In this document: one piece after another, positions 1-10,600 of the stretch
Numbering within the stretch: the first letter of the stretch is position 1
How the letters are laid out: each line of letters opens with the position of its first letter
Assembly: GCF_018143015.1 (NCBI RefSeq)
Contig: NC_054740.1
Location: forward strand, 53,951,296-54,015,295
Source of the DNA: Lytechinus variegatus
Lineage: Eukaryota; Echinodermata; Echinoidea; Temnopleuroida; Toxopneustidae
Length of the DNA stretch: 64,000 nucleotides
Reading direction: 5' to 3'
Position numbers and translations under genes: made by a program
Notes under the pieces: model-generated
What the model saw: only the letters and a program-made list of their open reading frames with translations
What the model was told of the DNA's origin: nothing
The model's database searches: none

Positions 1-690
1 CCCATGGGTTCATATCGTCTCGCGAGTGAAGGATTATCAGTCATACGCACGCGACACACCACTACACTTCGAAAATACAGTGGGCTTTTGCCCACATAAA
101 ATATTATGTTTAAATAAATATTCCACATCCTGCTATGACACTTACCGAATCATTTAGATCCTTCCGTGACTTCTCCTTGAAGTTTCTTTCTAAAAATATG
201 TATATTTTCTTGATCTTTAGTGAAGATTTTACGGAGATAGAAATCAGTCAGCGTTGATATCAATTTTCTCCTGAAGAGGGCGCGCGATTTATATTCATAT
301 CAAAGACACGACAAGGGAAAGAATAGGCACCTACACTATTTTACACGCATATCGACGCAAGGCATTACGCAAAGTCCGTGAAGTGTCCAATCTTTTCATT
401 GTATAGACTTTGGTATACCGTATACGTATTATTGACGTTCGTCAAAGCTTGTACTGCTGGTTTCTTTCCAGGCATGTATATTATTTTCATTTTTTTTTTA
501 TCAGTCATCTTTTTAAATTAATGCAAATTAGTGTTATCATCACCAATAATAATCATTAATTATGTTTTTTGAAGGCATTTCATTAATTGGTGCCCATAAT
601 TAGTAAATTAATCATGAGGATTGCGCATTCAAAGAATTTAGATACAGTTATAAAATTACCGAGGAGCTGAATCAAGGTTGTGAAATTATT
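1..690. other. Upstream region, no gene seen
   Basis: AT-rich DNA without a credible reading frame or a repeat that I recognise. It lies 5' of the possible first exon of EIF2B4 and may contain its promoter, but no clear TATA box or initiator stands out. Confidence 0.4.
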
Positions 691-756
691 AGCGCCACCA
701 ACGGGCTTCCTTGTATTTCCGTGGAAGAGACAAGCGAAGTCACTTTCGAGGCCGAG
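690..756 (+). other. Possible 5' untranslated exon of EIF2B4
   Basis: A less AT-rich stretch ends in a good splice donor (GAG|GTAAGC at 756/757). The first coding exon of EIF2B4 starts with an acceptor (CAACAG at 4377-4382) only two bases before the ATG, so a non-coding exon must lie upstream; this is the nearest plausible donor I noticed. There is no in-frame ATG here. The 5' boundary is a guess, and another upstream exon outside the window is equally possible. Confidence 0.25.
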
Positions 757-936
757 GTAAGCAAAATGTGCTTTTTTATCGGATTATTATTTTATTATTA
801 TTTTTATATTCAACAAACTCTTGCTACTTACCGGCAAGAGCCCCGGTGCGTAGCGAGAAGGAGCTTCGGCAAATATTACTTCAGCAATGAAGCGATGTTT
901 GCCGACTACTTCGAAATCCAGGGTCAAACACGGTCT

Positions 937-972
937 ATTGTACGAGGTTAGTACATACTAACCTCGTACAAT
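937..972. repeat. Perfect 17-bp hairpin
   Basis: Two exactly complementary 17-base arms (937-953 and 956-972) are separated by two bases. The site lies about 40 bp outside the fold-back element that starts near 1010. Confidence 0.8.
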
Positions 973-1009
973 GTGTGAGTGGGCTAGCCTTAGGTCTATC
1001 GCACTTGTT

Positions 1010-2134
1010 CACTGCTACCATCTGGCCTGTGGAGAATCTACAGGTAGGACTATGGTATGCCAATGCTGTATAGAGCACACACTCTAAAAAATCATTAAAA
1101 TATCACTTTTGTTACCAAAATTACTAATTTTCATACAGTTTTAATTTATTTATCATTAGTAATGTGGGAATAATTTTTTTATTCACCAGAGCGCTCAAAA
1201 ACTTGAATTTTGGGCATATTTTTGTGTACGCCCTCTATTGATGGAAAGTAATATGGCAAGAAAATTTTCATTTTTTGATCTCTATTTTTAATTAAGAAAA
1301 AATGATATAAAGAATCAAATTTAAATAAGAGCCAAGCGGTATGAATTAACAGGTCTAATGGAAACTGTCGGTGTAAAAAAAATCAAGCATTTGCCCCAAA
1401 GAAAAAGAGAAAATAAGCCAAACATTGCCACCCTTATTTTGTCACACATGGAGATATAACTGAGAACAAGGTTATATCATAACCTTGTTCATTGAATGAG
1501 TGGTCTATCGTTAGGCTTAGCCTCTTAAGACTTAGGCCTAATTTGTTTGACATTAGTACCCAAGGGCAAGGCAACCCTGGGCAAAGAATATTTCTAATAT
1601 GTTTCTGTATAATGAAAATGTATTTCATATCCAGTCCACATCCACTCGTTTAATCAACAAGGTTACAATATAACTTTGTTCTCTGTCTTTACTACTCCCT
1701 ATGTGGTGAAATAAGGTTGGCAATGTTTGGCTTATTTTCTCTTTTTCTTTGGGACAAATGCTTGATTTATTGACACTATCAGTTTCCATCACAGCTATTC
1801 ATCATATGACTTGGCTATGAAGTAAATTTGATTCTTTGAATTATTCTTTCTTAATTAAATATAGAGATTGAAAAATGACAATTGTCTTGCCATTACTTTC
1901 CACCAATAGCGGTTGTACACAAAAATATGCCCATAATTCAAGTTTTCGAGCGCTTTGGTGAACTCAAAAATTACTCCCAAGTTTTTAATGAAAAATAAAT
2001 TGCAACTGTATGGAAATAAGAATATTTGGTCACAAAATTGATATTTAATGATTTTAATGATGCTTGTGTGAGTTAGCATTGGCATACCATAGTCCTACCT
2101 GTAGATTCCCCACATGCAGGTTGGTAATAATGCA
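1010..2134. mobile_element. Fold-back (long inverted repeat) DNA element
   Basis: The left arm (about 1010-1500) recurs as its reverse complement in the right arm (about 1640-2134). Matching landmarks include a segment reading GGTAGGACTATGGTATGCCA at 1043-1062 and its complement near 2079-2098, and a shared stretch naming the centre, GCCAAACATTGCC, at about 1418 with its complement near 1713. The arms are diverged but nearly 0.5 kb long, with a spacer of about 140 bp. It has no coding capacity, so it is probably a non-autonomous fold-back MITE. Confidence 0.75.
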
Positions 2135-2293
2135 CCCTTGAATGGTCCACATCATAACATTTATTCATTTAACAATTATACCCAATATTTTTAATGCGCT
2201 TACAGTATCCCAAATGGCCCAAGCGCTTACAATTTTTGCTTTTGATACCAAATTCATACAAAACAAATTATACAGAATGACATAGGCCTAATG

Positions 2294-4132
2294 CAGGGCT
2301 CCACACGTGCACACTAACCCTTCTGTTTCTACTGGTCTGAACCTAAATTCTACTGGTCCCCCAAAATAAAGAAAACATTAAAAAGGCGCGATTTTATTTT
2401 GATGTCCTTTTTTGGTACCCCCCCCCTAAAAAAATGAAGGAAGGAAGGAAAGAAAAAGAAAAGGTAAAGAAAGGATAGATGTGAAGGTAGGAAAAAAAGA
2501 AAGAACTAAAGAAGGAAAGGAAAGAAAGAACAAAAAATAAGAAAGAAAGAACAAAAGAAAAAAAGTAATGAAGGAAAGGAAAGAAATGAAGCGAGCAATA
2601 AAGAAAGAAAGAACAAAAGACAGAGAGTAGCGAAGGAAAGAAAGGAGAAGCAATAATAAAGATAGAGGAAAGATTGAAAGAAGGAAGAAAGGAGTTAAAG
2701 AAGAAATAAAGAAAAGGTTAAATGATAGATAGAAGGAGAAATAATGAAGGAAAGAAATAAATAAAAGATGGGAAGGTAGCAAGCAAGGCTAGCAAGCAAG
2801 CAATATAAAAAAGAAAGAAAAGGTAAAAGAATAGATGAAAGGAAGAAAAAAGACTTGAGAGACAAAGGAAGGAATTAATTAAGGAAAGAAAGAACAAAAG
2901 AAAGGAGAGAAAGGAAGCAAGCAGTGAAAAATGAGAAAGAAAGAAAAGGTATGAGGATAAATTGAACGAAAGGAAAAAAGAAACAACAAACAACAGAAAG
3001 AAGAAAGGAAGGAATGAAGGAAAGAAAGAAAGAAAGAGAGAAAGGACTGAAAGAAGGAAGAAATAAGAAACAAGAAAGGATAAAGAAAGGATGGATGGAA
3101 GGAAGGAAGAAAGAAACAAAGAAAGTAACAAAGAATGAAGGAAAGAAACTGTAAAAAGAAAGAAGGAAGGAAAGAAAGAAGAAATAAATACAGGATGGAT
3201 GGACTCAAGAATTAAAGAAAGAAATAAAAAAAAAAAAGAAAGAAAGAAAAAGAAATAGAGAAAAGTATTTTTTTAAAGGATAGAAAGAATGAAAGAACAA
3301 ATTAAAAAAGACATTAACAAAAAATGAAAGAAGAGAGGGAAGAAACAAAGAAAGATTGAAAAGAAAGGAGGACAGAATGATAGAAAGAAACCAGTAGAAA
3401 AAAGCTAAAACTGTCATCATAAATAATCAGTTTCCTTTTGGCTCAATTAAAATGTAGCTATGAAGGAAAGTCAGAAACCAAGTGTATCAACACACACACA
3501 AATGCATATGTGGGGCTATTATGTATTCAGACGATATCACTCGAAACCCGATCTGTTTGAACTGAAACAGAAGTGAAAATTTTTCCTTTTACTGCTTACA
3601 AATGATAGAATAACCCCCAATTTTTAGGAAATATGGACATTATAAGAGCTTTTCATGAGTGTGAATTTTGACAGTTCTGTGAGAGATTTCTGCCAGAGGT
3701 TAGCCAAGCTACGCGCGTGCAACCAGTAGAAAATTACCATGTGGGCTGTGTAGCTGGCTGGCTACATGTACATTACGTTACCCTAGTAAAAATTACATGC
3801 AATTCATTCTGTGTATATTCTGTGTGTGAATGACAGAAATTAATGGGAGGAAAATGGTTTGCAATTTGAGTCATGGAATATTTGTTATGTTTATGTTAGA
3901 CCAGTGAATTTTACCATTTCTGGAAAAGTTACTGGCCCAACAATGATTTTTATTACTAATACTGGTCATGTCGGACCCATAAATCTTGCTATATTTTAAT
4001 TAACTGGCCCGACAATGATAATTTTACTGGTCATGTCGGACCAGTAAATCTTGCTATTTCTGAAAATCTTCTGGCCTGACAGCGATTTTTACTAGTCGGG
4101 GACCGTCGTATTAGCACTAGTGTCGAACCCTG
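2294..4132 (+). mobile_element. TIR element with polypurine core, copy A
   Basis: The element starts CAGGGCTCCACAC and ends GTGTCGAACCCTG, imperfect terminal inverted repeats. Inside is a tract of about 1 kb (2430-3390) made almost only of GAAA/GAAG/AGGA units. It is followed by unique-looking sequence and by a short reiterated block (about 3895-4090) built on TACTGGTC/GGACCAGTA words. A second copy in the opposite orientation lies at 39484-41437. Flanks CCTAATG and CATAACG may be a decayed target duplication. No transposase is seen, so it is non-autonomous. Confidence 0.75.
2430..3390 (+). repeat. Polypurine tract (GAAA/GAAG)n
   Basis: About 960 bases are almost free of pyrimidines on the + strand. 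Long open frames on the complementary strand (Phe/Leu/Ser only) are by-products of the composition, not genes. Such mirror-rich purine tracts can in principle adopt triplex (H-DNA) structure; this is inference. Confidence 0.9.
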
Positions 4133-4382
4133 CATAACGTTACATATTAAAATGAAGGCAGTTGCATAGTCCTAGAGCAAAAACATTTTTTTAGGAAATT
4201 CTTAAATGATTCAACTGTTGGGTTTGTTCCATTCCATTGAATTGACTAGAACACTGACAAACTTTTAAGAAATTAATTCACCAAAACCTAAGTAAAAGAG
4301 GCTTTAACATGTTTAAAATGAATTTCAGTTAATAAAATCAGTAATGAAGCAAATTCCTTTTCGTTTTATCTTTGAACAACAG

Positions 4383-4642
4383 AAATGGCTGAAGTAGCCA
4401 AAGCCACAGCGCACCCCTCCACAACGAGCGAAGGGAAGAAGGTCAAGGAAGGTATAACACCAACTCAAGATGGAGGTGATGCTGCAGGGGGCGAGGGAGG
4501 TGAAAAGAAGCTATCTAAGAAGGAGAGGAAGATGCTGAAACAGAAGCAGCTTGCGGAGCAGCAGAAAGAGAAAGATCTGGCTCAGGCCCAGGCTCCTGCA
4601 AAGAGCAAGGCAGAATTAAAAGCAGAGAGGAGGGCTAAGCAG
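4383..4642 (+). CDS. EIF2B4: EIF2B4 coding exon 1 (coding from 4385)
   Basis: Acceptor AACAG precedes 4383; the ATG is at 4385. The exon encodes residues 1-86, ending in a lysine-rich segment ([15 protein letters not shown]) typical of the disordered N-terminus of eIF2B delta. Donor CAG|GTCAGT, phase 0. Confidence 0.9.
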
Positions 4643-7600
4643 GTCAGTTGTGGTAAAAGAAAGCTGTTGGGTGAGAAGAATTGATGTTGTTTAGTTTGAA
4701 AAGCCTTCTTAAGAAGTTAAAAGGGTTGAAAGTGTTACTATCACAAGACAGGCTACATCTATTGCAGAGTTGGTGTCACAGCTTACATTTACAGGTTGAT
4801 TATCTTATTTTGTTGTTCTTGTTGTTCTTGTTGTTGTTTTATGGTGTATTCTTGAAAGTTATTCGCTTCCATCTTTAAACAGGAAATACCTCATGGACAA
4901 AAAAGTTCATTCCAACTATTTGCCTATTATTTAGATATATGTGGGTCTTTTCGTTTACTTGTCATGCCTCCTCTTACCAGGGTAGTCGTCAGAGACCTTG
5001 TCAAGTACTTCTATTCCTTTTTAGTTCTTATAGTAACATAAAGACCATTTGGTGAATTAACTTTACATTTGGCTCGTGGAATTGACATGATCTAATTATT
5101 TTGGGGATATGTACATGTAGGTTAACAGTCATATCATAGGTTATTTATTATATGTACATGTACAGTACCTGAAAATTACTCATCTTTGAAATGTTTGACT
5201 AATCAAATTGTCTCCTGTAATAACAAGGATGATTATCTAAGTAGTTTTTTGGTCACATGGACAAAGTTTGAAGGTCACAGTGGTCATCTAAAATAAAATT
5301 GCCTTTTCTCTCAATAAATACGAAATGCAATGTAGATCCTTGATAACTAAGACTTCAACTTCATTGTTAAGTGGAGGCATGTGGCCCAGTGGATTAGTCT
5401 CTGGACTTTGAAACAGAGGGTTGTGGGTTCAAATCCCAGCCATGGCGTGTAGTTTCCTTCAGCAAGAAATTTATCCACATTGTGCTCCACTCAACCCAGG
5501 TGAGGTGAATGGGTACCTGGCAGGAATTTATTCCTTGAAATGCTGAGCGCTGGAAAGGCTGCTTGAGCTGCAGCCGAGGTAATAATATCCAAGTCCTTTG
5601 GAAGCGCATAGAGACCTTATTCATAATGTGTTATGGGCTATACAAGAACTGACTATATTATGCTTATTTAGTTTTATGGGATTGACATTGAATTGATTGA
5701 GATTTTGAGAATGTGGGGTAAATGCTCATACTGGTGGCCGAGAATGGAAATTGTTTGCTTTTGTGATCAATATCTTATTCAATCCAATAGCAAATCAACT
5801 TCTGAACTTGATTCATTCTTTTTAGAATTGTGATCCGATTTTGTTTTATTTGGTCTGTTAGGAGGCAGAGAGAGCCGCCAAATTGGCAAAGAAGTCTGGT
5901 GAGCCTGTGCCTTCGGGCGGAGCAGGAGGGGGATCAGGAGCTGGAGGGGGAAGCAGTTCGCTACCTAGCAGTGGATCCAGTGGCCAGCTCCAGAGTAAAG
6001 GTGGTAAACAAACTGGAGAAAGTGAGTAAATTTTTTTTAAAAGTTTTATGTTCCAGGTAGCTGTGCATTTTCAAATTGTTCTAAGTGTATTGGTATTTCT
6101 GCATAATCGGTGTAAGGACCATTCTTGTTTATATGACACCTAAATAGATCCTTGACATTTGATTGGTTGGTCGATATTGATTAATCAGCCCATTTTACAA
6201 TAACGTCATCAACCGTGCAGTTTTAGATCCATTCATTATGCAGTTTTGGATCTATACGATTTTGTCCATTGCACGCGTGCACCCAGACTACAGGTACCAT
6301 TCGTGTTTGCAGCACGCAACTTGTATGTACGCGATAATCAACAAATTCACAAATTTCATGTGAAAAAGAATTTATTTTTAGGTGTCATATAAACCAATTA
6401 ATGAAGTTCTATTAATTTGTGCAATGGACAGAATACTTCATTCGGTGAAAGATGAAATGAATGATCCATTCAACTCGGCTACGCCTCGAATGGATCATTT
6501 TATCTTTCACCTCATGTTTTCTGTCCATAGCACTAACAAACACTCATTATTTGTATATTAGAATTTTAGATAATGATTATAATAATGATAATAATGGTGT
6601 ACAATAGACTCTGCCAAGTCAACCTTTCATCGGTCAAATAATTTTTTAAAAAAGATTTAAATGAGACTTAGAGTCATGCTTTTATGCCTAATCTGATAGA
6701 TGGATACATGGTAGTGTGTACCCTGTGTGTTGTGACCAATGACGCACACAACTGGTGGGTAAATAGTATAATTGTGTGCTTGACATACAGACAGCATGGT
6801 ATCGGGATATCATGGTACTAAAAAATATATGAGTGCTAGGTCCTGTCATAAATCTTATCAAATTTATCCGCATTGTGCTGCACTCAACCCAGGTGAGGTG
6901 AATGGGTACCAGGCAGGATTAATTCCTTGAATGCATGAGTGCTGAAAGGCAGCTCGAGCTAAAGCTGGGGTAGTTATTACAACATTGCGCCTCAGAATAG
7001 AATATTTCTAGATAGATTGCGCAATCTAAATGCCTATCATTATCATTATTTATTAGTAGTATTATTTTATCTTTTGCTTGTAATCATTATTATTATTATT
7101 TATTAGTAGTATTATTTTATCTTTTGCTTGTAATGGGATTATGTGCATTTATAAATTTGCATGTTTTTTTTTACACAAACGATTATAGAGAAAAGACAAA
7201 ATTTCTGACAGTTTTTATGACAAAAGTTATGACATCCAACAGGAATACTGATTGTGTCATATCTCTGAGAAAAGATGAAATATATAGAAGAGAGGATGTT
7301 TAGAATACTGATCCTGATTATTTACTATTCATATTTAACATATTTTTTCCCCTCATTTAGCTCATTCCAAGAAAGATCTTTACAGGGTCTCAGATGACAT
7401 CAAACTGGACGATCCTAACGTGCAGAAAAGAAGAGCAAAGAAACTTGAACGTCAACAGGTATTTACCATCTGAGAGCTAATATTTGACATTTACAAAAAC
7501 TCAATTTAATTCATTCACATTATAGTCCAAGAAAATATGTCCCATTGATGTGAAAATCGATTGTCAGGCAAATGTATACTTAACAGGATTAGTTTCTTCA

Positions 7601-10600
7601 AGCGCTGGAAGTTGTGACTCGGGCTGAATCTGTGGTAATAATTGTGATTTTGTATTGTCTTGAGAGAGCAATGTATAAGTTTCAGAATATCATCATCATC
7701 ATTATCATAATTGTAGGTACCACAGAGGGTCGAGAGTCAGAAGAAAGTTGGTCTCTTCTCTCACCTGAACCAGTTTGAAAGACAGGTCTCGCTAACGAGT
7801 CGTCTTGGTTTTGGTTCCGGTGGTATCCATCCGGCCGTCATCAAGTTAGGTTTGCAGTACGCTGAAGGAATCATATCAGGAGCCAACTCCAGGTACGTCT
7901 CTAGGTCATTCAAGGTGTCAAGTTTTGGTGTCGACCTTTTTGTGTTGGTTTTAGACTGACTTTCACATCATCTTGGCACCAAACCTAGAATGAAAATAGT
8001 CTCAAATGGATCTCATAAGGGGTATAAAAATTGCAATTTGGATCATTTTAAAGAGTTGACTTTCGGTACATCTCTCGATCATTGGGTGTTTGTTAAGTTG
8101 ATGTGTTGACCTCTTGGTTTTGGTGTTGGGTTGATTTTAACATCATGTAAGCTCCAAACCTTGAATGAAGAGAGTCTTTGGATGGATCTTATGAGGGGTA
8201 TCAAAACATGCAATTTGGATCATTTTGTGAGTTGACTTTAGCTTTGTCTCTAGATTATTGGGGGTGTCAAGCTTGGTGTTGGTGTTAGGTTGATTTTTCA
8301 CTTCTTAGCTTCAAACCTAGAATGAAGCTATTCTTAGGATTAATTTCACAAATATCACAATCTCTCTTAGGATTAATCTCTTTAAAATGCAGTTTGGATG
8401 ATTTTTTTGTGAATTGTCATTATGTATGTCTCTAGATCATAGGGATTTAAAGTTTAGGTGTTGACACATGACTACATTGATCACACTATTCTGATTAATG
8501 TGCTTTTTTATACATATTTCTTTTTTTTTCAAGGGAGAGGGTGTATGTTTATTATGCAATAGGCTTTATCAATTGTTGTAGCACTGTGTGAAAGACGCAC
8601 ATGTATGCACTTTTGTCAGAGACCTCGTAGCCACTTTTCCTGTTAGTCTCTTACAAAAATATTAAAGGTTTTGTTCGACTTGCCCTCATTTCTTTATTTC
8701 TGCATCAATTTTTGTTCAGACTAGGTACATAGGATCGTTGGGTAATACCACATGTGTGTTTATCAGGATGATGGGGTCAAAAGGTCAAATGATATGAGGT
8801 TGTGTCCATCCTTTTTTCAATTTTTTGCTCTACTTGTTCTCATTTCTTTATTTCTGCTTCAATTTTGATCACAGCTTGTTCAAAGGATCCTTGGGTAATA
8901 CCACCTTTGTTTTCATTAGGATGGTGGGGTCAAAGGTCATCTAGGGGTCAAAGATCATAGTGCATTTTTTATTGATCATGAATTCAGGCAAGAATTGTGG
9001 TTTGTGAACCACCTTATTTTAATATGCATACTATATCATGCCTGAAACTTCACAAACATAGGTTTCCGAACATGGATTCCAGACCACCTTAAGTGAGTTC
9101 AGGCCCTTACAGTACGTTTCTTCACTTTATTTCACAGGTGTATAGCATTACTAGTAGCCTTCAAACAGGTCATAGCAGATTATAACACGCCTCCACAGAA
9201 AGATCTGTCCAGAGATCTAGATAACAAGATCAAACCGTACATCAAGTAAGTACCATTTTCATTACATTTCCTTGCAGATCCTGTTCATTCCAGAGGTTTG
9301 AAATTTTTGTCATATTTTCGAAAACAATAGAATTGTTGCCTGCATGGGTTGAATCACAATAACCAGGGTTCTTTTGCATAAAAGTTAGTATTATGGTAAC
9401 TTTGGTGTCTAATGGTAACTAATGTTGTAAGTTAGAGCAATTACGGGATCGGAGTTCGGTTCGGAAGATATTCAAAAACAAAAAAATACATTGAAATTTG
9501 TATGTGGCCGGCGCGTGGACAAATGCGGCACGCTACACTGATGGCAGAATTTGTTTTGATCTCCGACAAAAGCGGAGGAAGAAGATGATGAGTTGTTTTG
9601 ATCTCCGACATAATCGGAGGAAGGAAAATAAGATAATGACGTTCCAGCGCGCGACACTACCGCCGATCAACGATAGGCCTCTTCTCTACAACATCGTGGT
9701 GATGGCGGAGTCCGTCGTGAACTTTTAGAGGCCGCATTACTTACCGAAAAAGACGCATTATTATCCAGAGTGGTTAACCATGATATTCACCTTCTCTACA
9801 ACATCGTAGTGATGGCGGAGGTAATCGTAAACTCTTAAAGGTCGCATGACCTCCCGAAAAAGACGCATTATTATCCAGAGTTGTTTACCGTGATATTCAC
9901 CTTCTCTACAACATCGTAGTGATGGCGGAGGTAATCGTAATCTCATAAAGGTCGCATGACCTCCCGAAAAAGACGCATTATTATCAAGAGTTGTTTACTG
10001 TGATATTCACCTTCTCTACAACATCGTAGTGATGGCGGAGGTAATCGTAAACTCTTAAAGGTCGCATGACCTCCCGAAAAAGACGCATTATTATCCAGAG
10101 GGGTTAACCATGATATTCACCTTCTCTACAACATCGTAGTGATAGCGGAGGTAATCGTAAACTCTTAGAGGACGTATAGTCAGATAGTCGTAAATATTAC
10201 CGCGCATGTCAGCGTGTTCAACTAAATCTTATTTGCCTCCGCTTAAGATCAAAACATATCGTCTTTTCGTTGTTTTTCTTCCTCCATTTTTGTCGGAGAT
10301 CAAAACAAATTACCACCAATTATCATCATCATCGTTTTGTTCTTCCCCGATTATGTCGGAGATCAAAACAAATCATAATCTTCTTCTCCACCTGCCTTTC
10401 CGCTAATATCGGAGATAAAAACAAATCATAATTTTCTTCCCCTTTATCTTCTTTTCCTTCCACCGCTTTTGTCTGAGAACATAACAAATCATCAGGGCAT
10501 TTTGACGGCAAACATGTCGCCACATGTTTTTTTTTTTTGTCTTGTTATGTTTTGGTTTTTCCGATCCGATTTTTTCCCCACTGGTCAAAAATCGGAGTTC

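Noticed and set aside
2426-3420. Long minus-strand open frames rich in Phe, Leu and Ser
   Set aside because: They run through the purine tract, where stop codons cannot form on the pyrimidine strand; composition only, no domain.
9681-10175. CRISPR-like regular spacing
   Set aside because: The whole 110-bp unit is repeated with no variable spacers, and the genome is animal; it is a satellite array.
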